64,000 nt of DNA from assembly GCA_963828625.1 (NCBI GenBank), contig CAWHEX010000003.1, positions 434,001 through 498,000 on the forward strand, written 5' to 3'. Source of the stretch: PALSA-894 sp963828625. GTDB lineage: Bacteria; Pseudomonadota; Alphaproteobacteria; Rhizobiales; Xanthobacteraceae. Each line of letters begins with the position of its first letter. The first letter of the stretch is position 1. The translations under genes were made by a program, and so were the position numbers. Below the pieces are notes generated by a model that was not told where the DNA came from, made no database searches, and worked only from the letters and a program-made list of their open reading frames with translations. Below, piece by piece: positions 35,984 to 45,515 of the stretch.

Positions 35984-36385
35984 ATGCGCCTCGCGCTTTT
36001 CCTCGTTCTCCTCCTCGCGCCGCTCCATGCGCGCGCCGCCGAACTCGTGATGTTCGAGCAGAAAGCCTGCGTGTGGTGCCAGCGGTTCGACCGCGAGATC
36101 GCGCCCGCCTACGAGAAGACGGCTGAAGGCAAGCGCGCGCCGCTGCGGCGGGTGGACTTCGCCAAGCCGTTGCCTGCGGACCTGAGTTTCGTGCAGCGCG
36201 AGCGCTTCACGCCGGTGTTCGTACTGGTGGATCAGGGCCGCGAGGTCGGGCGCATCCGCGGCTATCCGGGCGACACGTTCTTCTGGGGCCTGCTCGCCGG
36301 CCTCATCGAGCGGATGGATCGTGGCGAGTCTTCGCCGCCGCCGGCAAACGCGCCTCCGCCGCGCGGTGCCACGTTCGGCGAGTGA
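35984..36385 (+). CDS. soxS: SoxS-like periplasmic thioredoxin
   Basis: A 133-residue protein: signal peptide (LALFLVLLLAPLHARA), then a small thioredoxin fold with the pair C29/C32 in FEQKACVWCQRFD. The cis-proline is in RFTPVFVLVDQG and the C-terminal tail is proline-rich (ESSPPPANAPPPRGA). In Paracoccus, SoxS reduces and so reactivates SoxYZ. It starts 15 bases after the unknown helical protein and probably shares its transcript. Confidence 0.8.
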   Translation: MRLALFLVLLLAPLHARAAELVMFEQKACVWCQRFDREIAPAYEKTAEGKRAPLRRVDFAKPLPADLSFVQRERFTPVFVLVDQGREVGRIRGYPGDTFFWGLLAGLIERMDRGESSPPPANAPPPRGATFGE

Positions 36386-36492
36386 TCTCCGTTTTGTGAA
36401 TGGCAGCACCGCGCGCAACGCGTTGCGCGCGCACGCGGCGCCGATCCATGATGGCGTCCAAGCGGCTCAAATCCGCAACAGGGAGGCCACCC

Positions 36493-37845
36493 ATGATCCG
36501 CGCCCGCAGCGCATCGATCGCTCTCGCCGTTACTCTCGCCTTTGCATCGCCCGCGTTTGCCCAGAAGGGCGAGAAGTGGGCGACAAGCTGGGCCGCGTCC
36601 GTGCAGGGTCCCTACCCGGTCGGCAATCCGTCGGCGCAGCCGGTGCAGAAATTCGCCTTCCCGTCGCCCGAGGCCGGCGCGCGCGACCAGACGTTCCGGC
36701 TGATCGTGCTGCCCGATATCTGGGGCAAGCAGGCGCGCCTGCGCTTCTCCAATGCGTTCGGAACGAAGCCCGTTACCATCGACGGCGCGTTCGCAGGCTT
36801 GCAGCACACCAGCGCCACGCTGGTCGCGGGCTCGAACCGGCCGGTTACGTTCGGTGGCAAGCCAAGCGTCACGATCGAGCCCGGCAAGGACGTGTGGAGC
36901 GACGCCGTCACGCTGCCGTTCGTGCGTGACGCGAAGGCGATGGCTGGACGCAAGCTCGCGGTCAGCTTCCATGTCGCGGGCGAAACCGGCCCGATGACCT
37001 GGCACGCGAAGGCGCTGCAAACGTCCTACGTCAGCGCTCCGGGCGCCGGATCGAAGGGACAGGCGGAGGACGAATCCGCATTCCTGTACTCGACGGCCTC
37101 ATGGTTCTTCCTCGACGCCGTCGACATGATGGCGCCGGCCGACACCAAGGTGATCGTCGCGTTCGGCGACTCGATCACCGACGGCACTGCCTCGACCATG
37201 AACGGCGACGACCGCTGGCCGAACGTGCTGGCGCGCCGCCTCGCCGCCGCCGGCCACCGCGCCGCCGTCGTCAATGCGGGCATCGGTGGCAATCAGGTCG
37301 TCGGGCCGCCGGAATATTCGCCGCAGAAGCCGTTCGCCGGCGGGCCGTCGTCGATGTCGCGTATCGATCGTGACCTGCTGACGCTGTCGGGCGTGACCGC
37401 GATGATCTGGCTCGAAGGCATCAACGACTTCAGCAAGAACGGCAACGCGACCGCCGAAGCCGTGCAGGCGCGCATGAAGGAGGTCGTCGCGAAGGTGCGC
37501 GCGAAGATCCCGGGCATCCGCATTTTCGGCGCGACTGCAGTGACGGCGCTGAACGCCACCAATGCGGCGCACGGCTCGCCCGAGCAGAACGAGAAGCGCA
37601 AGGCGCTCAACGAATTCGTCCGCACGTCGGGCACGTTCGACGGCGTGATCGACTTCGACAAGGCGACGTTCGATGCCGCGACCGGCGAGCTCAAGGCCGA
37701 GATGGTGCCCGAAAGCACGACCGGCGGGCCGGGCGACAAGCTGCACCCGAACCGCGCCGGTTATCTGGCCATGGCGAACGCCATCGACCTGAACATGCTC
37801 GTCGGCAAGACCAAGGAAGTCCGCGCGAGCGCGCAGAAGAAATAG
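36493..37845 (+). CDS. Exported SGNH/GDSL hydrolase (esterase-like)
   Basis: A 450-residue protein with a signal peptide (SIALAVTLAFASPAFAQ), an N-terminal beta-rich domain of about 190 residues, and an SGNH catalytic domain: AFGDSITDGTAS (Ser), GIGGNQVV (Gly/Asn), EGINDF and the terminal DKLHPNRAGY (Asp/His). Family members are secreted esterases acting on plant or microbial polysaccharide esters. AGGGAGG precedes ATG 36493. Its stop directly abuts the convergent recJ stop. Confidence 0.88.
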   Translation: MIRARSASIALAVTLAFASPAFAQKGEKWATSWAASVQGPYPVGNPSAQPVQKFAFPSPEAGARDQTFRLIVLPDIWGKQARLRFSNAFGTKPVTIDGAFAGLQHTSATLVAGSNRPVTFGGKPSVTIEPGKDVWSDAVTLPFVRDAKAMAGRKLAVSFHVAGETGPMTWHAKALQTSYVSAPGAGSKGQAEDESAFLYSTASWFFLDAVDMMAPADTKVIVAFGDSITDGTASTMNGDDRWPNVLARRLAAAGHRAAVVNAGIGGNQVVGPPEYSPQKPFAGGPSSMSRIDRDLLTLSGVTAMIWLEGINDFSKNGNATAEAVQARMKEVVAKVRAKIPGIRIFGATAVTALNATNAAHGSPEQNEKRKALNEFVRTSGTFDGVIDFDKATFDAATGELKAEMVPESTTGGPGDKLHPNRAGYLAMANAIDLNMLVGKTKEVRASAQKK

Positions 37846-39675
37846 CTAGGACCCCGGCTCGGTCGTCGCCACGTCCATCACGCGGAACTGCACGCGCTCC
37901 TCGCCATTCCAGCGGTCGATGGAGAGCGTGCCGGCCGCGTGAACGTTGCGGCCGCGGTTCGCGAGCAGCGCCTGCCCGATCGGCTTGCCGGCCGCGCGGA
38001 ACGCAATCGTGTTGATCATGGTGCCATCACCCGCGCGCAGCCGCGCGCGCACATGCGCCTGCCCGACCTCTTCGGCATAGGCGACGGTGTGCGACGGCAG
38101 CGCGAAAACCGGCTCCACATGCCCGGCGCCGAACGGTCCGGCGCGCGCGATCTCGGCGCACGCCGCGACGTTTGCGCCGGTGGCTGTGATCGCCCCGTCG
38201 ATCAGCAGCGATTCATCGCGGCGCGCGGCTTCGACCGGCTCCGCCAGCGTCTCTTCAAGATACGCGCGGAACGCCGCGAGCTTGTCCGGCGCGATCGTCA
38301 CGCCCGCCGCCATCGCGTGGCCGCCGCCCTTGACGAGCAGGCCCGCCGTCACGGCGTGGCGCACCGCCGCGCCGATATCGACGCCGGTGATCGAGCGGCC
38401 CGAGCCGGTGCCGATGCCGCCCGGCTCCAGCGCGATCGCGAACGCGGGCCGGCCGTAACGTTCCTTCAGCCGCGCCGCGACCAGACCGACGACGCCGGGA
38501 TGCCAGCCCTGCCCGGCCGTGACGACCACCGCGCCCTTTTCCTCGATGCCGAGCGCCGCCATCGCCTCGGCCTCGGCCTGCGCCAGGGTCGCCTGCTCGA
38601 TGGTCTGGCGCTCGCGGTTGAGCCGGTCGAGTTCGGCCGCCATCGCGCCGGCTTCCGTCGCGTCCTGCTCGAGCAGCAGTCGCACGCCGAGATCGGCGCG
38701 ACCGATGCGCCCGCCCGCGTTGATGCGCGGGCCAAGCAGGAAGCCGAGATGCCAGCATTCCGGCGGCCCGGTCAGGCGCGAAGCATCCATCAGCGCGGTC
38801 AGCCCGACGCTCTCGCGGCGGCGCATCGCGAGCAGCCCCTTCTGGACGAACGCGCGATTGAGTCCCTTGAGCGGCACCACGTCCGCCACCGTGCCGAGCG
38901 CCACCAGATCAAGCAGGTCGAGCAAATCCGGCTCGGGCCGCGCCTCGGTCCAGAAGCCGCGCTTGCGCAGTTCGCGATTGACCGCGACCACGGTCATGAA
39001 CACGAGCCCGCAGGCCGCGAGATGGTTGAGTCCCGAGAGATCGTCGAGCCGGTTCGGATTGACCAGCGCGTCGGCCGGCGGCAGCACCTCGTCGGCCTGA
39101 TGATGATCGATGACGACCACATCGAGGCCAAACTCCTTGGCCTTGGTCAGCGGCTCCACGCTGATCGTGCCGCAATCGACCGTGACGAGCAGCCGCGCGC
39201 CCTTTTCGGCAAGTGCGCGCACGGCCTCGGTGTTGGGGCCGTAGCCTTCGAACAGCCGGTCCGGAATGTGGATCAGCGGCTCGCCGCCGGCATGGCGCAG
39301 GAACTTTGCCAGCACCGCCGCGGAGGTCGCGCCGTCCACGTCGTAGTCGCCGAAGATTGCGACCCTCTCGCGGCGCTCGACCGCGTCGGCGATGCGTGAC
39401 GCGGCCTTCGGCATGTCGGTCAACCGGTCCGGGTCCGGCATCAGACGCCGCACGGTCGGGTCGAGAAACTCCGTCACCGCGTCGGGCTCGACACCGCGCC
39501 CGGCGAGCACGCGCGCGAGCAGTTCGGACACGCCCTCGTGGCGCTGCGTGATCGACGTGGCGCGCGCTTCGCCGCGCGCGTCGAGCCGCGCGCGCCAGAT
39601 GCGCCCGTTCACCGAGCGCTCGACGCCGAGGAACGCAGGCGGCGTTCCACTGAGGGCGTGCAAAGGCATTGTCAT
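37846..39675 (-). CDS. recJ: Single-strand-specific exonuclease RecJ
   Basis: A 609-residue DHH-family nuclease: motif I AIFGDYDVDGATSAAVL, the DHH motif VVIDHHQADE, the DHHA1 motif with GGGHAMAAGVTI, and a C-terminal OB-like domain. It degrades 5'-ended single-stranded DNA in recombination and mismatch repair. Length and motifs are complete with no frameshift. ATG 39675 or 39669 are both possible. The upstream region to 39864 is short and shared with the divergent ATP-grasp gene. Confidence 0.96.
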   Translation of the reverse strand: MTMPLHALSGTPPAFLGVERSVNGRIWRARLDARGEARATSITQRHEGVSELLARVLAGRGVEPDAVTEFLDPTVRRLMPDPDRLTDMPKAASRIADAVERRERVAIFGDYDVDGATSAAVLAKFLRHAGGEPLIHIPDRLFEGYGPNTEAVRALAEKGARLLVTVDCGTISVEPLTKAKEFGLDVVVIDHHQADEVLPPADALVNPNRLDDLSGLNHLAACGLVFMTVVAVNRELRKRGFWTEARPEPDLLDLLDLVALGTVADVVPLKGLNRAFVQKGLLAMRRRESVGLTALMDASRLTGPPECWHLGFLLGPRINAGGRIGRADLGVRLLLEQDATEAGAMAAELDRLNRERQTIEQATLAQAEAEAMAALGIEEKGAVVVTAGQGWHPGVVGLVAARLKERYGRPAFAIALEPGGIGTGSGRSITGVDIGAAVRHAVTAGLLVKGGGHAMAAGVTIAPDKLAAFRAYLEETLAEPVEAARRDESLLIDGAITATGANVAACAEIARAGPFGAGHVEPVFALPSHTVAYAEEVGQAHVRARLRAGDGTMINTIAFRAAGKPIGQALLANRGRNVHAAGTLSIDRWNGEERVQFRVMDVATTEPGS

Positions 39676-39864
39676 GCGGGTCGATCAGTCTTCGTCGAAT
39701 CCGGCCGGGATATTGATCCAAAAACCCCTGGCGCCGGTGGAAAATATCATCTGCGATAAACCATCGCGAAAGCAGCCGATTTCTTTCTGCGCCCGCGGCG
39801 TTGCTGTCCGCGCCACGCACAAATACGTCTGAAATCACGATTTGCCAGATGCGGGCCGAAACTC

Positions 39865-40888
39865 ATGCGCCAAAGCCTTACGCCTCAGGATCGCTCGCCC
39901 AAGGTCTACGTCATTCACGAGAATGACGAGTGGGTCGTGCCGCTGCGGAAGAATTTCGCCGCGCGCGGCATTCCGTTTGCCGAATGGCATCTCGATCAGG
40001 GCATTCTCGACCTGCGCACGCCGCCGCCGCCCGGCGTCTTCTACAATCGCATGAGCGCGTCGTCGCACACCCGCGATCATCGCTATGCGCCCGAACTGAC
40101 CGGCGCGGTGCTGGCCTGGCTCAAGGGCCACGGCGCCGTCGTGGTCAACGGCGAGCGCGCGCTGCAGCTCGAACTCTCCAAGGTCGCGCAATACGAAGCG
40201 CTCGCCAAATTCGGCATCGAAACGCCGCAGACCTTGGCGGTCGTCGGCAAGGACAACATCGCGGACGCGGCGCGGCGTCTCGGCTATCCGGTGATCCTCA
40301 AGCACAATCGTGCCGGCAAGGGTCTCGGTGTCCGCCTGCTCCTCTCGGCCGCCGCGCTCGAAGAGCACCTCGCAAGCGGCGATTTCGAGAATTCCGTGGA
40401 CGGCATCACGCTGGTCCAGCGCTACATCAAGGCGCCCGACGCCGTTCATCACGCGCGTCGAGTTCGTCGGCGGAAAATTCCTCTACGCCGTGCGGGTCGA
40501 CACCTCGCAGGGGTTCGAGCTTTGCCCGGCCGACGCCTGCCAGATCGAGCCCCCGGCGCTCGCCGAGGTCTGTCCCGCCGTCGCACCGAGCGACAAATTC
40601 CAGATCGTGCAGGGCTTCGGCCATCCACTGATCGCGAAATGGCAGGCGTTCCTTGCGGCGAACGACATCGCGATCGCGGGCGTCGAGTTCATCACGGACG
40701 AGAGCGGCCGGGCGTTCACCTACGACGTCAACACCAACACCAATTACAATCCCGACGCCGAGGCGAAGGACGGACGTGCTGGAACGTCAAGGAGCGGCAT
40801 GGGCGCGATCGCGAGCCATCTCGGCAGCCTGCTGGCGCGGGAAACCGGTGTGAATGCGCGCACGAATGCCGAAGCCGTGCCGGCCTGA
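39865..40888 (+). CDS. RimK-like ATP-grasp protein (frameshifted)
   Basis: About 340 residues after correction. It has a pre-ATP-grasp region (VYVIHENDEWVVPLRKNF), the nucleotide-binding PVILKHNRAGKGLGVRLL and, in the second frame, ITRVEFVGGKFLYAVRVD and GVEFITDESGRAFTYDVN with the metal-binding DVNTNTNYN. One extra C near 40443 separates the two parts (YIKAPD | PFITRVEF). ATP-grasp enzymes of this type add amino acids or form amide bonds. No obvious acceptor-peptide gene is adjacent. Divergent from recJ. Confidence 0.8.
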
Positions 40889-40892
40889 GCTT

Positions 40893-41366
40893 TCACTCCG
40901 TCCCACGAATGCCGGACTTGAGCGGCTTCAGGTCCATCAGCTTTTCGCACTCCGCCACCGCGTGGACGTAAGCGGCCTTGTCGTAGTCCGGCTTCGCGCT
41001 CGCGATGTGCTTCTCCAGCACCTCGACCAGCATCTGCGCGGCGACCGCGCACAGCTTGCGGATCGGCTTCGTCTCGTTACGGCAGCGCGCCAGATCTTCC
41101 TCGCGCCTCAGGGCCACCGGCTCGGCGATGATCGCGGTCGTCTTGCGCGCCTCTGTGGCGAGAACATCGAACGGACGCGTATCGAGGCCCTTCAGCCGGT
41201 CCGAGGCTTCATGCTCGATGCGCTGCAGCGCCGCGGCGTGAGCGCCGATTGCGCGCCGTGCTTCCTTGCCGAAGCTCTTGCAGCTTTGTGCGCTCGCGTG
41301 ATGAGACAGAAAAACAAAGCAAATGGCTGATAGAACGAGATATTTCTTCGCCCGCCCGCGTGCCAT
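40893..41366 (-). CDS. Unknown exported protein with conserved-looking cysteines
   Basis: A 157-residue protein with a signal peptide (KYLVLSAICFVFLSHHASAQ) and a helical mature part with C29 near the start and three further cysteines (ARCRNET, RKLCAVA, VAECEKL), enough for two disulfides. The family is not recognised. ATG 41366 shares one base with the glpX stop (ATGA), so it is translated with glpX. Convergent with the ATP-grasp gene, whose stop is 4 bases away. Confidence 0.65.
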   Translation of the reverse strand: MARGRAKKYLVLSAICFVFLSHHASAQSCKSFGKEARRAIGAHAAALQRIEHEASDRLKGLDTRPFDVLATEARKTTAIIAEPVALRREEDLARCRNETKPIRKLCAVAAQMLVEVLEKHIASAKPDYDKAAYVHAVAECEKLMDLKPLKSGIRGTE

Positions 41367-42361
41367 CAATCGAGGTGGAATTTGTCGAGCTGGCGGTGCT
41401 CAGCCTTGATCCAGCGCACCGTGCCGGTGACCGAACGCATCACGACCGTCTCGGTCTCGATCACTTCCTTGCGGAATTTCACGCCCCTGAGCATCGAGCC
41501 GGTCGTGACGCCGGTCGCGGCGAACAGGCAGTCGCCTTTCACCATGTCCTCGATCTCGTATTTCTTGCGCGGGTCCTTGATGCCCATCTTGAGCGAGCGC
41601 TCGCGCTTCTCTTCGGTATCGAGCACCAGGCGGCATTGCATCTGCCCGCCGATGCAGCGCAGCGCCGACGCCGCCAGCACGCCTTCGGGCGCGCCGCCGA
41701 TGCCCATGTAAATGTCGATGCCGGTCTCGTCCGGATCGGTGGTGTGAATGACGCCCGCGACGTCGCCGTCGGTGATCAGCGCGACCGACGCGCCGGTCTT
41801 GCGCACGGCCGCGATCAGGTCCGCGTGCCGCGGCCGGTCCATGATCAGCGCCGTGATGTCGGCCGGCTGGACGCCTTTTGCCTTGGCGAGATTGCGGATG
41901 TTCTGCTCGGCCGGCGCGTCGAGATCGACCACGCCCTTGGAATAGCCCGGCCCGATCGCGATCTTCTCCATGTAGACGTCCGGCGCGTTGAGCAGCGTGC
42001 CGCCTTCCGCCATCGCCATGGTGGCGATCGCGCCCGGCATGTTCTTCGCGCACAGCGTCGTGCCTTCGAGCGGATCGACCGCGATATCGACCTTCGGTCC
42101 GGTCTTGCGCCCAACCTCTTCGCCGATGAACAGCATCGGGGCTTCGTCGCGCTCGCCCTCGCCGATCACCACGGTGCCGTGGATCGGCAGCTTGTTGAGC
42201 TCGCGCCGCATCGCGTCGACCGCCGCCTGGTCCGCCGCCTTCTCGTTGCCCCGCCCGCGCAGGCGCGCCGCGGAAACCGCCGCGCGCTCCGTCACGCGCA
42301 CGATCTCGAGCGACAGAATGCGCTCGAGCATCTGATGGGCCTGGACGGTAATCGTCGACAT
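41366..42361 (-). CDS. glpX: Class II fructose-1,6-bisphosphatase
   Basis: A 331-residue GlpX protein with metal-binding VIGEGERDEAPM and DIAVDPLEGTTL, the substrate loop PDETGIDIYMGIGGAPEGV and the ending MRSVTGTVRWI. It hydrolyses fructose-1,6-bisphosphate (and often sedoheptulose bisphosphate) in gluconeogenesis or the Calvin cycle. In this group glpX commonly follows hom, as here (31 bases upstream). Intact frame. Confidence 0.96.
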   Translation of the reverse strand: MSTITVQAHQMLERILSLEIVRVTERAAVSAARLRGRGNEKAADQAAVDAMRRELNKLPIHGTVVIGEGERDEAPMLFIGEEVGRKTGPKVDIAVDPLEGTTLCAKNMPGAIATMAMAEGGTLLNAPDVYMEKIAIGPGYSKGVVDLDAPAEQNIRNLAKAKGVQPADITALIMDRPRHADLIAAVRKTGASVALITDGDVAGVIHTTDPDETGIDIYMGIGGAPEGVLAASALRCIGGQMQCRLVLDTEEKRERSLKMGIKDPRKKYEIEDMVKGDCLFAATGVTTGSMLRGVKFRKEVIETETVVMRSVTGTVRWIKAEHRQLDKFHLD

Positions 42362-42392
42362 TCTTCTTCCCCCTCGGACGGCCTGCGCCGTC

Positions 42393-43719
42393 TCAATTCT
42401 TCTCGATCCTGATGACCTGCGGCGCGCCCGATATCACCTTGTCCCGTTTGACCGCCGCAAGGGCCCGGCGCACCGCGTCCTCCGTGGTCGCATAGGTGAT
42501 GAGAATGACAGGAACCGGCGCGGCCGTCTTGCCCGGCTTGTCACCGCCCTGTGGATGCTGGGCAGAATGGCGCTGCACAATCGATTCCAGCGAAATGCCC
42601 TGCTGGGCGAGGCGGCGCGCGATGGTCGCGGCGGAGCCGGGCCTGTCGCGGGCCAGCAGGCGGATGTAGTAGCCGCCTTCGTGGCGCTGCATCGGCGGCC
42701 TTGCGGCTGGGCGCGAGACTTCCGCTCGCGCGGCCGAACGGCGGCGTGCGCACGCCGCGCGCAATGTCGCCGATGTCCGCGACGACGGCCGAGGCCGTCG
42801 CCATGCCGCCCGCGCCGGGGCCGACCAGCGTGATCGCCGCGACCGCATCGGCGTCGACCGTCACGGCATTGGTCACGCCCATCACCTGCGCGATCGCCGA
42901 ATCCTTGCGCACCATCGTCGGGTGAACGCGCTGCTCGATGCCCTTGCCGGTATCGACCGCGACGCCGAGCAGTTTGACCCGGTAGCCGAGTTCGTCGGCC
43001 GCCGCGAGGTCCGCCGGCGTGATCGACGAGATGCCTTCGACGTAGATCGCCCGTTCGTCGACCTTGATGCCGAATGCGAGGCTCGCAAGGATCGAGAGCT
43101 TCTGCGCGGTGTCGTGTCCCTCGATGTCGAAGGTCGGGTCGGCTTCCGCATAGCCGAGGCGCTGCGCGTCCTTCAGGCAATCGGTGAACGAGAGGCCCTC
43201 CTGCTCCATCCGCGTGAGGATGTAATTGCAGGTGCCGTTGAGGATGCCGTAGATGCGCGCGAGCTTGTTGCCGACAAGCCCCTCGCGCAGCGTCTTGACG
43301 ATCGGGATGCCGCCCGCGACCGCCGCCTCGAAATTCAGTGCGACATGATTGCGCTCGGCGAGCCGCGCGAGCGCCACGCCATGTTTGGCGAGCAGCGCCT
43401 TGTTGGCGGTGACGACTGATTTACCGGACGACAGCGCGGCTTCGATCGCGCGTTTCGCCGGATCGCCTGCCCCGCCCATCAGTTCCACGAACACGTCGAT
43501 GCCGGGATCGCGCGCGAGCGCGATCGGGTCCTTCACCCAGCGGACTTTCTTGAGATCGATGCCGCGGTTCTTCGCGCGGCTGCGTGCCGTCACCGCGACA
43601 ATCTCGATCGGGCGGCCGCAGCGCTGCGCGAGCGCGACGCGCTGCCGCTCGATCAGACGCACCACCGAGGCGCCGACCGTGCCGAGACCGGCAAGCCCCA
43701 CTTTCAACGGCGTGGCCAT
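42393..43719 (-). CDS. hom: Homoserine dehydrogenase with ACT domain (frameshifted)
   Basis: About 442 residues after correction. It has NAD-binding GLAGLGTVGASVVRLIE, the catalytic region ANKALLAKHG, GILNGTCNYILTRM, and GYAEADPTFDIEGHDTAQK. The C-terminal ACT regulatory domain (GGYYIRLLARDRPGSAATIA) lies in another frame, joined by one extra base near 42695. It converts aspartate semialdehyde to homoserine for threonine and methionine; the ACT domain usually gives feedback inhibition by threonine. Because this gene is normally essential without supplements, the shift is probably a sequence error. Confidence 0.95.
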
Positions 43720-43753
43720 GAATTGCGCCCCGAATGAAATGAGTTGGTGTCGA

Positions 43754-44976
43754 CTAGCGCCGCGTCGCGAGCGGGACGACGTTGTGCAGCTTGTCGAGAC
43801 CCGTATCAAGGAACCGGCGGATGTTGCGCGCGGCCTGGCGGATGCGCTGCTCGTTCTCGACCAGCGCGATGCGCACGTAGCCCTCGCCGTGCTCGCCGAA
43901 CGCGACACCCGGCGACACCGCGACCTCGGCCTTCTCGACCAGCAGCTTGGAGAATTCGAGGCTGCCCATTTCGCGGAACGGCTCGGGCAGCGGCGCCCAG
44001 GCGAACATCGAGGCGGCGGGCGGCGGCACCGTGCAAGCCGGCGCGGCCGAAGCGTGTCCACCATCGCGTCGCGGCGCTTCTTGTAGGTCGAGCGCATCTC
44101 GGCGATGCAGTCTTCCGGCCCGTTGAGCGCAGCGACGGCCGCCGCCTGGATCGGCGTGAACGCGCCATAATCGAGATAGGACTTCACCCGCGCGAGCGCC
44201 GCGATAATGCGGTCGTTGCCGACCGCGAAGCCCATGCGCCAGCCCGGCATCGAGAAGGTCTTCGACATCGAGGTGAACTCGACGGTGACGTCCATCGCGC
44301 CGTTCACTTCGAGCACGGACGGCGGCGGCGCCTTGTCGTCGAAATAGACCTCCGCATAGGCAAGGTCCGACAGAATGAATATCCCGTGCTTCTTCGCGAA
44401 GGCGACGAGGTCCTTGTAGAAATCGAGCGTCGCGACATGCGCGGTCGGGTTGGACGGATAGCAGACCACCACCGCGAGCGGCTTCGGGATCGAGTGGATC
44501 ACGGCGCGCTCGAGCGCGTGGAAGTATTCCTCGTTCGCCTCGGCCGGCACCGAGCGGATCACGCCGCCCGCCATCAGGAAGCCGAACGCGTGGATCGGAT
44601 AGCTCGGGTTCGGACACAGCACGATGTCGCCCGGCGCCGAGATCGCCTGCGCGACGTTGGCGAAGCCTTCCTTGGAGCCGAGCGTCGCCACGACCTGCGT
44701 GTCGGGGTTGAGCTTCACGCCGAAGCGGCGGCCGTAATAGGAAGCTTGCGCCTTGCGCAGGCCCGGAATGCCGCGGGAGGACGAATAGCGGTCGGTGCGC
44801 GGCTTGCCGACGACCTCCTTGAGCTTCTCGATCACATGCGCCGGGGCCGGCAGGTCGGGGTTGCCCATGCCGAGATCGATGATGTCGGCACCCGCATTGC
44901 GCGCCGCGAGCTTGGCCTTGTTCACCTGCTCGAAAACGTAGGGCGGCAGCCGGCGGATGCGGTGGAAATCTTCCAT
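43754..44976 (-). CDS. Class I/II aminotransferase, LL-diaminopimelate/alanine aminotransferase-like (frameshifted)
   Basis: About 407 residues after correction: DIIDLGMGNPDLPAP, YPSNPTAHVATLDFY, the PLP lysine in TSMSKTFSMPGWRMGF, and the C-terminal arginine region VRIALVENEQRIRQAAR. One shift near 44040 separates DAMVDTLRPR from CTVPPPAASMFAWAPLP. The MEDFHRIRRLPPYVF start is typical of the family placed before hom in alphaproteobacteria, where it is often annotated LL-diaminopimelate or alanine aminotransferase. ATG 44976 was chosen. The hom start is 34 bases downstream, so the two form an operon with glpX. Confidence 0.9.
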
Positions 44977-45070
44977 GGTCTTGGCTCTCTTGGGCTTGTC
45001 TTGCGGGCCGGCCCCTCCAGACGGCCCGCGACGCGGGCCTTTTATCATGGGTTGGGGCGGACGCGAGGGG

Positions 45071-45497
45071 TCAGTTGATCATCTTGGGCGCGGCGACCGG
45101 GCCTTTCTGCTCGGGTACCACGGCCTCGTTCTGCTTTTTCTTCGGAGGGGGTCGCCTTGGCGGCCGCTTTTGGCGCGGGCGCTGCGGCTTTCTTGGCCGG
45201 AGGCGGCGCGGGCGGGGTGGCAAGCGTCTTTTGATGGTCGCGCAACGTCGTGAGCTCGGTTTCGAGCTTCTTCTGCTCGTCGTCGTTCAGAGGCTTCGCC
45301 TCGCGGGTCGGGCGCACCTCGTAGACGTTCGGAAACGGCAGCGGCTCGGCGGACCGCGCCGGCGCGCTCTCGGGCAGCCCGCCCATTTTCTCCGGCAACG
45401 CGTCGAAGCTGGTCGAGCATGCCGACAACGCGACGCAGGCCGCCACAAGAGCGGCAAATGCTGGAGCCATATTGCGAGGTCGCGCGTTCCAGATCAT
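45071..45497 (-). CDS. Small lipoprotein with Pro/Ala/Lys-rich tail (frameshifted)
   Basis: About 142 residues: a lipoprotein signal with lipobox VALSAC, a short conserved part (LPFPNVYEVRPTREAKPLNDDEQKKLETEL) and a low-complexity tail. The tail changes frame at the CCCCC run near 45149; correction gives PPKKKQNEAVV and the ending PKMIN with stop at 45071-45073. The family is not recognised beyond a resemblance to lipoproteins near phaC in related genomes. It starts 19 bases from the divergent phaC, so promoters overlap. ATG 45470 is an alternative start. Confidence 0.65.
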
Positions 45498-45515
45498 CGC
45501 TACATTCGCACCGCA

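Noticed and set aside
37939..39399. Long plus-strand frame opposite recJ
   Set aside because: Arginine/histidine-rich translation without motifs; recJ on the other strand has every conserved nuclease motif. Typical antisense shadow in GC-rich DNA.
42541..45048. Apparent 835-residue fusion of aminotransferase and homoserine dehydrogenase
   Set aside because: The aminotransferase C-terminus and the homoserine dehydrogenase ACT domain are found in other frames. Frameshifts near 44040 and 42695 explain the artificial fusion.
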